A stretch of 64,000 nucleotides of DNA, from NCBI RefSeq assembly GCF_002251365.1, contig NZ_NPJH01000037.1, positions 1 through 64,000 on the forward strand, written 5' to 3'. Below are positions 1 to 9,686 of the stretch, one piece after another. The DNA is from Prevotella sp. P3-122. GTDB taxonomy: Bacteria > Bacteroidota > Bacteroidia > Bacteroidales > Bacteroidaceae. The position numbers and the translations under genes were made by a program. A model generated the notes under the pieces. That model was not told the DNA's origin and made no database searches. It worked only from the letters and a program-made list of their open reading frames with translations. Position 1 is the stretch's first letter. Every line of letters starts with the position of its first letter.

Positions 1-330
1 GTTTAACATAAACTGATTTTTTAAGATGAAAACTTATATGCCCTTAAATGGGCTCAGGTGGAGTCGCAATAGCGGCTCTGCCAACTGTGATATGCCTCAA
101 AGTGCCGTTTTCGGACGGCCTGGGGGGGCAGTTTTCTTCGTTTGCAAATGAACGATTATTCTTATAGTATCAAACGACCTCGTGATTTTTAGTTTTTGTA
201 GAATTAAAAAGGTTTTATGCGTCTTTACATCTCATTACATTTTGCAATATGGCGGATTTGTGTTATCTTTGCAAAACAATATATGTGGCGAAAGGGCCAC
301 GCACTTATTACTAACAATCTAACATTAGCT
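1..330. other. Non-coding left edge with several small hairpins
   Basis: No coding region is supported before the first gene. Between 38 and 137 there are several short inverted repeats: GCCC/GGGC at 40-53, GAGTCGC/GCGGCTC at 61-78 with an AATA loop, GCCGT/ACGGC at 104-119, and CTGCC/GGCAG at 78-82 and 127-131, followed by TTTTCTT. This could be the end of a structured transcript or the terminator of a gene left of the window. I do not recognise a known RNA family. Confidence 0.3.
241..271 (+). promoter_or_regulatory. Bacteroidetes-type promoter of the GH51 gene
   Basis: TTTG at 241-244, then 19 bases, then TATCTTTG at 264-271. This matches the Bacteroidetes primary sigma pattern exactly. 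It lies inside an in-frame upstream extension of the GH51 reading frame, which argues that translation starts at 331 and not earlier. Confidence 0.75.
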
Positions 331-2880
331 ATGAACAGACTACTCTTATTGCTTGCCGGTGCGGCATTGTCGGCAAATGCTTATGGGCAAAGGGCATTGC
401 CAGCATGCCAGATAATGGATGCTGACACGGTATGCCGGATATTCGTTTATTCTCCTGGTGACAAGGACGGCCTGCATCTGGCCTATCTCGACGAGACGGA
501 GAAATGGGTGGATGCCGGTCAGCTGTGCGGCTCGGACTATTCCCGCTGGGGTTCGGAAAAGAGAATGTACAACCCTTATGTTACCCACGCTGCCGACGGC
601 ACGTGGCGCGCCGTGTGGTCAGTGAACGATTATGCGCCGTGTTTCGCCGTGGCATACAGCGAGGACTTGGTGACATGGCGACCACAGGACTATCCTAAGG
701 TGTCGGTGAAAGGCGTGCAGAGGCCGGTGGTGTTCCAGATGGATGACGGCTCGTTCGACATTTACCTGCGCTCGGCATCGGGAAAGAGGCATGTTCATGC
801 TTCCAATGACTTCAGGACATTCAAGGAGTCGCCGGAGCCAAGCACCATTGACGATGTAGCATGGATTACTGATACGGCAACGGTGGGACAGAAGAGGTTT
901 GAGGGAAATATATTCGACGTGCCCAAGCTGCATCTCGACTATATCTTCTCTTATTTTGACGCTCTTGCTGCCGACGCGGAGAAGAACCGCGTGACCATGC
1001 GCGATGACAAGGAGCGGTTTAAGGACTTGCCTGCCACGGTGACGGCATCTCTGACTGTTGACGCAGGCAAGACCAAGGCTATCTCCGACAAGCTGGTGGG
1101 AATATTTTTCGAAGATATCAGCTATGCGGCAGACGGTGGCTTGTATGCCGAGCTTGTGCAGAACCGCGACTTTGAGTATTCGTCAAGTGACAGGAATGAG
1201 TGGAATGCCCTGACGGCATGGGAGCACAGCAAGGGCGTAAGGGTGGAGACGGCGCAGCCGTTGAGTAAGGTGAACCCACACTACGTGGTGATGAGAGCTG
1301 ACACCTTATATAATATAGGATGGGATGGCATAGCCGACAAGGGTGCGGCCTACGACTTCTCCATGTATGCCCGTATGATGGCCGACGTAGCAAAGCAGAT
1401 GACCGTGGCACTGGTTGCCGACGACGGCACGGTGATGGCAGAGGGCAAGCTGAAGGTGGCTGGCAGGGAATGGAAGAGATATGCTCTGGCTCTGACCACT
1501 GATACCAAGAAACGCGCAAAGCTCTATGGCGGAGAGGTGCGGAACTGCCGCCTGGTCATTGTGGGAAAGAAAGAAGCCGAGGTAGCCTTGGACATGATAT
1601 CGCTGTTCCCGCATGACACTTACAAGGGGCATGGACTGCGCAAAGACCTTGCCGAGACAATAGCCGCGTTGAAACCTAAGTTCGTAAGGTTCCCGGGTGG
1701 CTGTATGAGTCATGGTGAGGGCATTGACAATATCTACCATTGGAACCATACCGTGGGACCGTGGCAGGACAGGGTGCCCGACAAGAATATCTGGCACTAT
1801 CACCAGACACGAGGACTGGGATTCTATGAGTATTTCCAGTTCTGCGAGGACATTGGAGCAGAGCCGCTGCCTGTGCTTGCAGCGGGCGTGCCATGCCAGA
1901 ACTCCGGTCCCGACAAGGATGGTTTCGGTGGGCAGCAGGGTGGCATACCCATGGAGGACATGCCTGCCTACTGTCAGGAAATCCTCGACATGATAGAGTG
2001 GGCCAACGGAGACCCGGCAAAGAGCAAGTGGGCTAAGATGAGGGCGGATGCCGGACATCCGGAGCCGTTCAACCTGAAGTATGTCGGCATAGGCAACGAG
2101 GATATTATCTCAACGGTATTCGAGGAGCGGTGCCTCATGATATGCAAGGCCATAAAGGAGAAATACCCCGACATCGTAGTATGCGGAACCGTTGGACCCT
2201 TCCATGACCCGTCGGCAGACTATATCGAGGGATGGCGCTTCGCCAAGGAGAACAGTAGGTATATTGACATGGTGGACGAGCACTACTATGAGTCGCCGGG
2301 ATGGTTCCTGAACAATCAGGACTATTATGACGGCTACGACCCTAAGGCTCCGAAGGTGTACCTTGGTGAATGGGCATCGAGAACGAGAACCATGGAGTCG
2401 GCACTGGTTGAGGCCATGCACCTTTGCCACATTGAGAAGAATGCCGACGTGGTGGTTATGACGAGTTATGCTCCGCTGTTGTGCAAGGAGAAACACCATA
2501 ACTGGAACCCAAACATGATATATTTCGACAACACCAACATCACGCTCACTCCAAGCTACCACACTCAGAAGCTCTTCTCCGTGAATGGTGGTGACAGGTA
2601 TGTTGCCTCGACGCTCAGAGTGCCAGAGGGATTGGAGAACAGGGTGGCTGCCAGCGTGATCACTGACTCGAAGAGTGGCAAGAAGTACGTGAAACTTGTC
2701 AATGCCCTGCCTTCGACGTTGAAATTGAACGTCAGCGGCTTGGACATCAGTGGCAATACAGCCATTGAAGGATTCCAGGGAATGCCTGCAGACAAGGCTG
2801 TGCAGCCTGCCGATGGCGTTAAGGTTGAGGGCTCTGCCATAACCCTGCCTCCTTATACCGTGGTGTGTGTGGCAATGTGA
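331..2880 (+). CDS. Secreted GH51 alpha-L-arabinofuranosidase with N-terminal propeller-like segment
   Basis: Predicted 849 aa enzyme that removes terminal arabinofuranose from arabinan or arabinoxylan, probably in the periplasm. The first 20 or so residues form a signal peptide ending near ANAYGQ. Residues about 40-230 resemble part of a GH43-like five-bladed propeller (AYLDETEKW, SEDLVTWRP). Next come a sandwich region and the GH51 barrel. The acid/base is probably Glu590 in GIGNED and the nucleophile Glu680 in YLGEWAS. The start at 331 was chosen because the promoter lies just upstream and the signal peptide begins there. The gene stands alone, ends at a strong terminator, and has no SusC/SusD partner in view. 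Family assignment is firm; the exact substrate is inferred. Confidence 0.88.
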   Translation: MNRLLLLLAGAALSANAYGQRALPACQIMDADTVCRIFVYSPGDKDGLHLAYLDETEKWVDAGQLCGSDYSRWGSEKRMYNPYVTHAADGTWRAVWSVNDYAPCFAVAYSEDLVTWRPQDYPKVSVKGVQRPVVFQMDDGSFDIYLRSASGKRHVHASNDFRTFKESPEPSTIDDVAWITDTATVGQKRFEGNIFDVPKLHLDYIFSYFDALAADAEKNRVTMRDDKERFKDLPATVTASLTVDAGKTKAISDKLVGIFFEDISYAADGGLYAELVQNRDFEYSSSDRNEWNALTAWEHSKGVRVETAQPLSKVNPHYVVMRADTLYNIGWDGIADKGAAYDFSMYARMMADVAKQMTVALVADDGTVMAEGKLKVAGREWKRYALALTTDTKKRAKLYGGEVRNCRLVIVGKKEAEVALDMISLFPHDTYKGHGLRKDLAETIAALKPKFVRFPGGCMSHGEGIDNIYHWNHTVGPWQDRVPDKNIWHYHQTRGLGFYEYFQFCEDIGAEPLPVLAAGVPCQNSGPDKDGFGGQQGGIPMEDMPAYCQEILDMIEWANGDPAKSKWAKMRADAGHPEPFNLKYVGIGNEDIISTVFEERCLMICKAIKEKYPDIVVCGTVGPFHDPSADYIEGWRFAKENSRYIDMVDEHYYESPGWFLNNQDYYDGYDPKAPKVYLGEWASRTRTMESALVEAMHLCHIEKNADVVVMTSYAPLLCKEKHHNWNPNMIYFDNTNITLTPSYHTQKLFSVNGGDRYVASTLRVPEGLENRVAASVITDSKSGKKYVKLVNALPSTLKLNVSGLDISGNTAIEGFQGMPADKAVQPADGVKVEGSAITLPPYTVVCVAM

Positions 2881-2942
2881 TTAATAGACTCTTACATATT
2901 CAGTAATATTGCATAACCATATTTAGTGATTGCATAAAAAAC

Positions 2943-3000
2943 AACTTGGTACGATTGACCTCAGTTTTTTGAGATTCACAAGTCGTACCAAGTTTTTTTT
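2943..3000. terminator. Bidirectional rho-independent terminator
   Basis: A perfect 12-bp stem (2943-2954 with 2983-2994) encloses a smaller CTCA/TGAG hairpin. A run of T follows on the plus strand and a run of A precedes it, so it can serve both the GH51 gene and the converging OmpA-family gene. Confidence 0.85.
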
Positions 3001-3040
3001 ATGGTGTCCAATTTGATATGCAAAAATTGGGCTTCCGTCA

Positions 3041-4144
3041 TCACTTGACATACACAATGGCGAGGCGGTTTGATGTCGTGCCTTGCACTCCCTTTCCTGT
3101 GGCCTCGTCTACTATCACGCCACGCTCCTTGAGATAGCAGCCCACGGCATCAGCCCTGCTTTGCGACAGCTTCTGGTTAAGTTCTGCAGAACCCTCCGGC
3201 GATGCTGTTCCTGCAATCTGCACATGCCTTCCCTTGTCTATGGAGTTCAGGGCGGTCTTGGCATCATTGGTGAGAACGGACTTGCCCTGTGCAAAGGTTA
3301 CGAATACGAGGTTCTCAACCCTTACCTCCTTTGGTGCTGGGGCTTCTATGACAACTTCCTTAACCACCTCCTTAGGTTTCTTGGTCAGCTCGCTCCTCAG
3401 GTCGTTGATCTGTGCGTTGAGCATGTCTATCTCCGCCTGATCCCTAAGCTCGGCTATGGTGAAGTTGTGTGTGCCATTGGAGTTCCCGAACTTGTAGATA
3501 ATGCCAGCATTGAGTTGCGCATAGGCACGGTTGATGTTGTACTTAACGCCTCCGTGTCCCAGTTCCACTCCGTTTTCACGGCCATTGCCGTTGTCGACTG
3601 TTGTGGCAGAGTTGTTTAGACCCCATACTACGGCAGGCTCCACATACAGCTGCCATGCTTTCCTTTCCCCGAGGTTGAATGCAAAGTCCAGTCCTGCTTT
3701 GGATGTCATGAAATTCCGTGAGCCAATGACCTGTGACGAGTGGCCGCAGAAGTGCCCCCATCCCAGACCGTATAGCGCGCTTACCTCGAAGGTGCGTGGC
3801 ACGCCCTCGTAGCCGCATAGCCAGTTGGTCATGTTGACAGTTCCGAGCAGGCTGGTGTTCAGTGCCCTTACTGCGGTGTGCGATGCCGCGTAAGGTTTGT
3901 TAGAGAAGTAGGCATTGCTCTCAATAGCCCATCCGAAGACGGGGGTGATGTAGCGTCCGAGCCTTATCCCCACATTTGGGTTGAGCTTGTTCAACCATCC
4001 ACCTGTAGGGGTGGTCATCTTTGTTGCGACACCTCCGTTAATGCCAATGTAGAAGTTGTCGAACGTCTTGCTCTCCGTAACGGTCTGTGCGGACATCTGC
4101 ATGACCATCAGAGAAGCAGCGATTAAAGTAAAACTCTTTTTCAT
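3041..4144 (-). CDS. OmpA-family outer membrane porin
   Basis: Predicted 367 aa. Residues 1-19 form a signal peptide (MKKSFTLIAASLMVMQMSAQ). Residues about 25-215 look like an eight-strand outer-membrane barrel with many alternating aromatic and small residues. A short coiled coil (IDMLNAQINDLRSEL) and a proline/glutamate linker follow. The C-terminal OmpA domain (about 275-367) should bind peptidoglycan; it contains the expected GTASPEGSAELNQKLSQSRA stretch. The likely role is anchoring the outer membrane to the wall, as for the major OmpA/OprF-type porins of Bacteroides and Prevotella. It has its own promoter and a shared terminator. Confidence 0.88.
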   Translation of the reverse strand: MKKSFTLIAASLMVMQMSAQTVTESKTFDNFYIGINGGVATKMTTPTGGWLNKLNPNVGIRLGRYITPVFGWAIESNAYFSNKPYAASHTAVRALNTSLLGTVNMTNWLCGYEGVPRTFEVSALYGLGWGHFCGHSSQVIGSRNFMTSKAGLDFAFNLGERKAWQLYVEPAVVWGLNNSATTVDNGNGRENGVELGHGGVKYNINRAYAQLNAGIIYKFGNSNGTHNFTIAELRDQAEIDMLNAQINDLRSELTKKPKEVVKEVVIEAPAPKEVRVENLVFVTFAQGKSVLTNDAKTALNSIDKGRHVQIAGTASPEGSAELNQKLSQSRADAVGCYLKERGVIVDEATGKGVQGTTSNRLAIVYVK

Positions 4145-4211
4145 AACGATAGTGTTTAGTTAGTAATAACCCATTCCCGGTACCTCCGGCAGATGGTAGT
4201 ATCTGTTGTCG

Positions 4212-4242
4212 CAAATTAAAGAAATAATTGCGACTTCGCCAA
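4212..4242 (-). promoter_or_regulatory. Probable promoter of the OmpA-family gene
   Basis: Read on the minus strand: TTGG at 4242-4239, 19 bases, then TTAATTTG at 4219-4212. One position departs from TAnnTTTG. It would give a leader of about 60 nt. Confidence 0.5.
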
Positions 4243-4478
4243 GGGCGGATGACTTAAAAATCTCTTCTGTAATATAAATATAGACAATCACAACATTGTT
4301 TAGCAAAATAGCCTGCTTAGGCATCCTAAATTAACATTGATTGATTGTGTTTGCGACGATGCCTTCTCGCTTTGTCGTAAAATGCAGTATGAATCCTCGT
4401 GTTTTACTTCAAATCGTAATCATTTCGTCCTGTTATGTTACGATTTGTAGCCGTAATTGAATTTTTAGTCTATAATTG

Positions 4479-4509
4479 TTGGCTATTACGCAAAAACTGA
4501 TTACCTTTG
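4479..4509 (+). promoter_or_regulatory. Promoter of the ilvD operon
   Basis: TTGG at 4479-4482, 19 bases, TACCTTTG at 4502-4509. The ilvD start codon is only 22 bases downstream, so there is little room for a leader attenuator here. Confidence 0.7.
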
Positions 4510-4531
4510 CATCTGCAATAAACGAAATGTT

Positions 4532-6334
4532 ATGAAACATCAATTGAGAAGTGCTGTCTGCACGGAAGGCAGACGAATGGCTGGAGCCAGGGCCTTATGG
4601 GTGGCCACAGGAATGAAACAGGAACAATTTGGCAAACCTATTATCGCTATCGTTAACTCGTTCACGCAATTTGTGCCTGGACATACACACCTGCATGAGA
4701 TTGGGCAGATTGTAAAAAAAGAAATAGAGGCCATGGGATGCTATGCGGCCGAGTTCAATACCATCGCCATTGATGATGGTATTGCCATGGGTCACGATGG
4801 TATGCTCTATTCGCTGCCTTCAAGGGATATTATCGCCGACTCTGTGGAGTATATGGTGAATGCACACAAGGCGGATGCCATGATTTGCATCTCTAACTGC
4901 GACAAGGTGACACCGGGAATGCTCATGGCAAGCATGAGACTCAACATACCAACTGTATTCTGTTCGGGAGGACCTATGGAGGCCGGAAGATGGAGAGGCG
5001 AGAATGCCGACCTGATAACGGCAATGATAAAGGGTGCCGACAATGATGTCAGCGATGAGGAGCTGGCACAGATAGAGGCTTGCGCCTGCCCAGGCTGCGG
5101 CAGCTGCTCGGGTATGTTCACTGCCAACTCCATGAACTCGCTCACAGAGGCCATCGGCCTGTCGTTGCCTGGCAACGGTACAATTCTTGCTACCCACCAG
5201 AACCGCATAGAACTCTTCAAGGCCGCCGCAAGGCAGGTTGTCAAGAACGCCTACGCATACTATGAGGATGGCGACGAGAGCGTGCTGCCAAAGAGCATCG
5301 CCACGAGGAAAGCTTTCCTCAATGCCATGACGCTCGACATAGCCATGGGAGGAAGCACCAATACCGTGCTGCACCTGCTGGCTGTGGCTCAGGAGGCCGG
5401 AGCCGACTTCTGCATGAAGGACATTGACGAGCTGAGCCGCAAGGTGCCATGCCTGTGCAAGCTTGCTCCGAACACTCAGAAATATAGTGTACAGGAGTGC
5501 GGACGCGCAGGCGGCATACTTGGCATTCTCGGTGAGCTTGACAAGGGCGGGCTGCTCTATGGCGACGCCAAGCGTGTAGACGGACTGACTCTGGCTGAGG
5601 CTATGGAGAAATACTCTATCACCAAGGCAGACATCGACCCCGAGGCCGACCGCATATACCACAGCGCACCGGGCAGGAGGTTCTCTACAGTCATGGGTAG
5701 CCAGAATGCCCAGTGGGAGAGTCTTGACACCGACCGTGAGAACGGCTGCATACGCAGTCTGGAACATGCCTATACCAAAGATGGCGGACTGGCCGTGCTG
5801 TTTGGCAACATTGCTCAGGACGGATGCGTGGTAAAGACAGCGGGAGTAGACGAGAGCCTGTGGCACTTCGAGGGACCGGCTGTGGTGTTCGACTCACAGG
5901 AGGATGCCTGCGAGGGAATTCTCGGTGGCAAGGTCAACAGCGGCGACTGCGTGGTGATTACACACGAGGGACCGAAGGGTGGTCCGGGCATGCAGGAGAT
6001 GCTCTATCCTACATCTTATATAAAGAGCCGGCATCTGGGCAAGGAGTGCGCACTCATCACTGACGGACGCTTCTCGGGAGGTACATCGGGACTCAGCATC
6101 GGACATATATCGCCAGAGGCCGCGGCGGGTGGCAACATCGGAAAGATAAAGGATGGAGATATCATAGAGATTGACATCCCGTCAAGAACAATCAATGTCA
6201 GGCTGACAGATGACGAGCTGGCAGCCAGACCGCAGCAGCCACTGAGACGCGACCGCAAGGTGAGCAAGGCTCTAAGGGCTTATGCACAGAGTGTGGCCAG
6301 TGCGGACAAGGGCGGTGTGAGGATTGTAGAGTAG
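4532..6334 (+). CDS. ilvD: Dihydroxy-acid dehydratase
   Basis: 600 aa iron-sulfur enzyme that dehydrates 2,3-dihydroxy acids to 2-keto acids in valine and isoleucine synthesis. Visible cluster ligands are Cys123 in CISNCDK and the Cys-rich [13 protein letters not shown] segment around residues 184-194. The C-terminal [14 protein letters not shown] carries the catalytic serine. The full family length is present, of the bacterial IlvD type. It is the first gene of an operon with ilvB, ilvN and a thioesterase, with a 77-nt gap to ilvB. Confidence 0.96.
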   Translation: MKHQLRSAVCTEGRRMAGARALWVATGMKQEQFGKPIIAIVNSFTQFVPGHTHLHEIGQIVKKEIEAMGCYAAEFNTIAIDDGIAMGHDGMLYSLPSRDIIADSVEYMVNAHKADAMICISNCDKVTPGMLMASMRLNIPTVFCSGGPMEAGRWRGENADLITAMIKGADNDVSDEELAQIEACACPGCGSCSGMFTANSMNSLTEAIGLSLPGNGTILATHQNRIELFKAAARQVVKNAYAYYEDGDESVLPKSIATRKAFLNAMTLDIAMGGSTNTVLHLLAVAQEAGADFCMKDIDELSRKVPCLCKLAPNTQKYSVQECGRAGGILGILGELDKGGLLYGDAKRVDGLTLAEAMEKYSITKADIDPEADRIYHSAPGRRFSTVMGSQNAQWESLDTDRENGCIRSLEHAYTKDGGLAVLFGNIAQDGCVVKTAGVDESLWHFEGPAVVFDSQEDACEGILGGKVNSGDCVVITHEGPKGGPGMQEMLYPTSYIKSRHLGKECALITDGRFSGGTSGLSIGHISPEAAAGGNIGKIKDGDIIEIDIPSRTINVRLTDDELAARPQQPLRRDRKVSKALRAYAQSVASADKGGVRIVE

Positions 6335-6411
6335 ACAACTGATATACGCAATGCACGTCGGACTATACATTTAAAAGAAAGAGTTATTTCGGACTAAACA
6401 TACAAGTTTTT

Positions 6412-8175
6412 ATGATACCAAGCGAAATAAACAGCAACGAAAAGAACACTCCAACGGATAACGGCGCTACGCCCGACATCATAACAGGTGCCGAGGCACT
6501 GATGCGCTCGCTCGTTGCAGAGGGCGTAAGGACTATATTTGGCTACCCTGGTGGTGCCATAATGCCTGTCTTTGATGCCCTTTATGGATATACGAGAGGG
6601 GATAACAAGAAGTTTGACCATATTCTGGTGCGCCATGAGCAGGCCGCCGCACATGCCGCCGAGGGCTATGCCAGAGTTAGTGGCGAGGTGGGAGTCTGCC
6701 TCGTGACGAGCGGACCAGGCGTTACCAATACCCTTACGGGAGTGGCTGATGCCATGATGGACTCTACTCCCATTGTCGTCATTGCCGGACAGGTGGGCAC
6801 GGGAGCATTGGGAACCGATGCCTTCCAGGAGGTTGACCTCGTGGGCGTGGCGCAGCCGATAACAAAGTGGGCATACCAGATAAGAAGGCCTGAGGATGTG
6901 GCATGGGCTATAAGCAGGGCATTCTATATTGCAAGGAGCGGAAGACCGGGACCAGTGGTGCTTGACTTCCCGAAGAACGCGCAGGTTCACAGCTGCGAGT
7001 GGAAGCCCGTGCATGTTGACCATATACGGTCGTATAATCCTTATCCTCAGATTAACCAGCAGGCTGTAGCCGATGCCGCCGACATCATCAACGCAGCCGA
7101 GCGACCCTTTGCCCTCGTTGGACAGGGAGTGGAGCTGGGTGGCGCCCACAACGAGCTTGTGGAGTTTCTGGAGAAAGCCGATATCCCTGCCGGACGAACG
7201 TTGCTGGGACTGTCGGCCTTGCCATCGGGACATCCTCTTAATATGGGCATGCTTGGCATGCATGGCAGTTATGCAACCAACATGAAAACACAGGAGTGCG
7301 ACGTGCTCATTGCCATAGGAATGAGATTTAGCGATAGGGTAACAGGACTGCCTTCGACATATGCCAAGCAGGCCAAGATTATCCACCTCGACATAGACCC
7401 TGCCGAGATAAACAAGAACATTGTCAGCGATGTGGCTGTCATAGGCGACTGCAAGATCTCGTTGCCGGCGATAACACGGCTGCTGAAGAAAAACGTCCAC
7501 AGAGAGTGGCGTGACTCGTTCAAGGAGTATGCCGACATGGAGAACGAGAAAGTAATAGAGCCGGCCATACATCCCACGGAGGGACCTCTGCTCATGGGAG
7601 AGGTAGTAAATGTTGTGGCCGAGGCTACTGGTGGTGAGGCCGTACTGGTAAATGACGTTGGCCAGAACCAGATGTTCTCATGCAGGTATTTCAAATACAA
7701 CAGGAAACGCTCGGTGGTTTCGAGTGGAGGCCTGGGCACAATGGGCTTTGGACTACCAGCTGCTGTGGGCGCCACATTCGGTGCTCCCGACCGTACCATC
7801 TGCCTGTTTACAGGCGATGGCGGATTCCAGATGAGCATACAGGAGCTCGGCACCATCATGGAGCAGCAGTCACCTGTGAAGATGATAATGCTCAACAACA
7901 ACTATCTCGGCAACGTAAGGCAGTGGCAGGACATGTTCTTCGGTCACCGCAGAAGCTTCACCAAGATGCTGAACCCATGCTATGAGTCAATAGCCAAGGG
8001 ATATGGTATTCCTTATGACGTGGTCGTAGACCGAGCGGACCTGAAGGAGAAGGTAAGGAAGATGCTCGATACCGACGGACCCTACCTGCTGGAGTGTGCT
8101 ATCAAGGAAGAGGCCGACGTGCTGCCGATGACACCACCGGGAAAGAGTGTCAACGAGATGTTGCTGGAACTGTAA
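6412..8175 (+). CDS. ilvB: Acetolactate synthase large (catalytic) subunit
   Basis: 587 aa ThDP- and FAD-dependent enzyme that joins two pyruvates, or pyruvate and 2-oxobutyrate, in the first common step of branched-chain amino acid synthesis. The N-terminal pyrimidine-binding domain has FGYPGGAIMP and the catalytic Glu in RHEQAAAHAAEG. The ThDP/Mg site is GDGGFQMS followed by NNNYLG. The protein begins with about 22 polar residues before the domain. It lies 30 nt upstream of its regulatory subunit. Confidence 0.96.
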   Translation: MIPSEINSNEKNTPTDNGATPDIITGAEALMRSLVAEGVRTIFGYPGGAIMPVFDALYGYTRGDNKKFDHILVRHEQAAAHAAEGYARVSGEVGVCLVTSGPGVTNTLTGVADAMMDSTPIVVIAGQVGTGALGTDAFQEVDLVGVAQPITKWAYQIRRPEDVAWAISRAFYIARSGRPGPVVLDFPKNAQVHSCEWKPVHVDHIRSYNPYPQINQQAVADAADIINAAERPFALVGQGVELGGAHNELVEFLEKADIPAGRTLLGLSALPSGHPLNMGMLGMHGSYATNMKTQECDVLIAIGMRFSDRVTGLPSTYAKQAKIIHLDIDPAEINKNIVSDVAVIGDCKISLPAITRLLKKNVHREWRDSFKEYADMENEKVIEPAIHPTEGPLLMGEVVNVVAEATGGEAVLVNDVGQNQMFSCRYFKYNRKRSVVSSGGLGTMGFGLPAAVGATFGAPDRTICLFTGDGGFQMSIQELGTIMEQQSPVKMIMLNNNYLGNVRQWQDMFFGHRRSFTKMLNPCYESIAKGYGIPYDVVVDRADLKEKVRKMLDTDGPYLLECAIKEEADVLPMTPPGKSVNEMLLEL

Positions 8176-8205
8176 TGGTGGGTTGTAAATAATTAAAACA
8201 TAACT

Positions 8206-8751
8206 ATGAACGCAGAAAAGAAATTATATACCCTGCTTGTCTACTCTGAGAATATCGCCGGTATACTCAACCAGATTACTGCCGTGTTCACACGCAGGCA
8301 GGTTAACATTGAGAGCCTGAACGTGTCGGCCTCGAGCATCAAGAATATACACAAGTATACTATCACTGCTTGGAGCGATGAGGACCAGATAGTGAAGATA
8401 ACGAAGCAGATAGAGAAGAAGATAGATGTCGTAAAGGCCGACTACTATACTGATGACCAGCTGTTCATCCATGAGGTGGGACTGTACAAGATATCCACAC
8501 CAATTCTTATGGAGAATCCTGAGATTTCAAGAACCATAAGGAAGCACGATGCGAGGATGATGGAGGTGAACCCTACTTATTCCACCGTGCTGCTTGCCGG
8601 ACTCACCGAGGATATCACTGACCTCTTCTCTTGCCTCGACTCCTTCGGATGCCTGCTGCAGTACACGCGCAGTGGCCGCATCGCTGTGACAAGGAGCTTT
8701 GACGAACCCGTTAGTGATTTCCTTTATGACACCGAACATGACAAGGCATGA
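8206..8751 (+). CDS. ilvN: Acetolactate synthase small (regulatory) subunit
   Basis: 181 aa regulatory partner of the large subunit. The N-terminal ACT domain begins at about residue 5 (LLVYSENIAGILNQITAVF), the segment that binds the feedback inhibitor valine in this family. The second half matches the C-terminal IlvH/IlvN domain in outline. At 181 residues it is longer than E. coli IlvN and close to IlvH size, so the symbol ilvH would serve equally well. Its last 26 bases overlap the next gene. Confidence 0.93.
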   Translation: MNAEKKLYTLLVYSENIAGILNQITAVFTRRQVNIESLNVSASSIKNIHKYTITAWSDEDQIVKITKQIEKKIDVVKADYYTDDQLFIHEVGLYKISTPILMENPEISRTIRKHDARMMEVNPTYSTVLLAGLTEDITDLFSCLDSFGCLLQYTRSGRIAVTRSFDEPVSDFLYDTEHDKA

Positions 8752-9517
8752 GCTGAAGGACAAGGTTGGAGCGTACGAGTTCCTGGCAGAGCCGTTCCAT
8801 TGTGATTTCTCAGGCCGTCTCTTCATGGGACATCTGGGCAACCACATGCTCAATGCTGCCGACTTCCACAGCAACGACCGCGGATATGGCATGAACGTGC
8901 TCGGGCCGATGCACCGCACATGGGTACTGTCGAGGCTTGTCATCGAGATGGACGTCATGCCGAAAGCCTACGACAAGTTCACCGTTGAGACGTGGGTGGA
9001 GAGCGCTATGAAGTATTTCACAGGACGTAACTTTGCTATCAGAAGTGCCGATGGCATGGTCTGCGGTTACGGCAAGAGCATCTGGGCTATGATTGATACG
9101 GTGACGAGGCAGCCTGTTGACATACTGAGTATCAATGACGGACTGGTACTGGAATATGTGGAGAAGGACAAGCCGTGCCCCATAGACAAGCCCGGAAGGG
9201 CAAGGGTGGGCGAGGGAGCCAAACTCGTGCGGACTGTCGACACATATTATAATGATGTTGACATCAACGGCCATATCAACAGCATAAAATACATAGAACA
9301 CGCACTCGACCTGTTCGATGTCGAATGGTTCAAGGCTCACAGGCTCAAGAGAATGGAGGTGGCATATATAGCCGAGACCTACCAGGGTGACAAGCTAAGC
9401 TTCTTCGTTGAGGAAACAGAGGCTTTACACTATGGTATCAAGCTTGTAAAAACAGATAAAAACACACACGACACTATCGAAGTGTGCAGAATGTCCCTCT
9501 TTTTTGTAAAAGATTGA
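8726..9517 (+). CDS. Acyl-ACP thioesterase (FatA/FatB-like)
   Basis: About 263 aa with two hot-dog folds of the acyl-ACP thioesterase family, which hydrolyses acyl-ACP to free fatty acid in the cytoplasm. The first hot dog covers about 10-130; the second holds NDVDINGHINSIKYIEH, which carries the usual Asn/His active-site pair. The ATG at 8726 is preferred, giving a 26-nt overlap with ilvN; ATG at 8738 (14-nt overlap) is possible and a TTG at 8699 is less likely. This thioesterase sits in the ilv operon in Bacteroides too. A link to branched fatty acid primers is inference. Confidence 0.88.
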   Translation: MTPNMTRHELKDKVGAYEFLAEPFHCDFSGRLFMGHLGNHMLNAADFHSNDRGYGMNVLGPMHRTWVLSRLVIEMDVMPKAYDKFTVETWVESAMKYFTGRNFAIRSADGMVCGYGKSIWAMIDTVTRQPVDILSINDGLVLEYVEKDKPCPIDKPGRARVGEGAKLVRTVDTYYNDVDINGHINSIKYIEHALDLFDVEWFKAHRLKRMEVAYIAETYQGDKLSFFVEETEALHYGIKLVKTDKNTHDTIEVCRMSLFFVKD

Positions 9518-9525
9518 AAGAATAT

Positions 9526-9556
9526 TTGGTGGTTTCGTGTTAAAGTGTTATCTTTG
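9526..9556 (+). promoter_or_regulatory. Separate promoter of ilvC
   Basis: TTGG at 9526-9529, 19 bases, TATCTTTG at 9549-9556, starting 9 bases after the thioesterase stop. It gives ilvC its own transcript with a leader of about 145 nt. Confidence 0.7.
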
Positions 9557-9579
9557 CATCCGCATTACAACAATCACCC

Positions 9580-9686
9580 TTAGCCGTTCCCTCGTGTAGG
9601 AAGCGGGTGGGTCATTCAACATCCTTTGGACAAGGAGTGCAGACTCACGAGGCTAATTAATAATCTGCCGCTAAGTCTTTGCGGCA
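9580..9686 (+). promoter_or_regulatory. Folded leader RNA upstream of ilvC
   Basis: A long-range stem pairs TTAG (9580-9583) and CCTCGTG (9590-9596) with CACGAGG (9646-9652) and CTAA (9653-9656), leaving a six-base bulge. Inside it TCCTT/AAGGA (9622-9636) forms a small hairpin. A second hairpin, TGCCGC/GCGGCA (9666-9686), sits 21 nt before the start codon. No run of T follows, so control at translation is more likely than termination. I do not match it to a named riboswitch. Confidence 0.5.

Larger units (their letters stand above)
4145..4531. other. Divergent regulatory region between the porin and ilvD
   Basis: This 387-bp gap holds one promoter for each divergent gene, listed separately. 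No small gene is supported between about 4245 and 4478. An imperfect CAAATCGTAA / TTACGATTTG inverted pair at about 4411-4447 could form a long-loop hairpin ahead of the ilvD promoter; its role is unknown. Confidence 0.5.

Noticed and set aside
4820..5866. Long antisense open frame (348 codons) opposite ilvD
   Set aside because: Lies wholly within ilvD on the other strand; no promoter or family match.
6394..7572. Long antisense open frame (392 codons) opposite ilvB
   Set aside because: Codon-pattern shadow of a strongly conserved gene; its product resembles no family and has low-quality composition.
9580..9656. T-box or peptide attenuator in the ilvC leader
   Set aside because: No T-box sequence, no leader peptide rich in branched-chain codons and no terminator were found.
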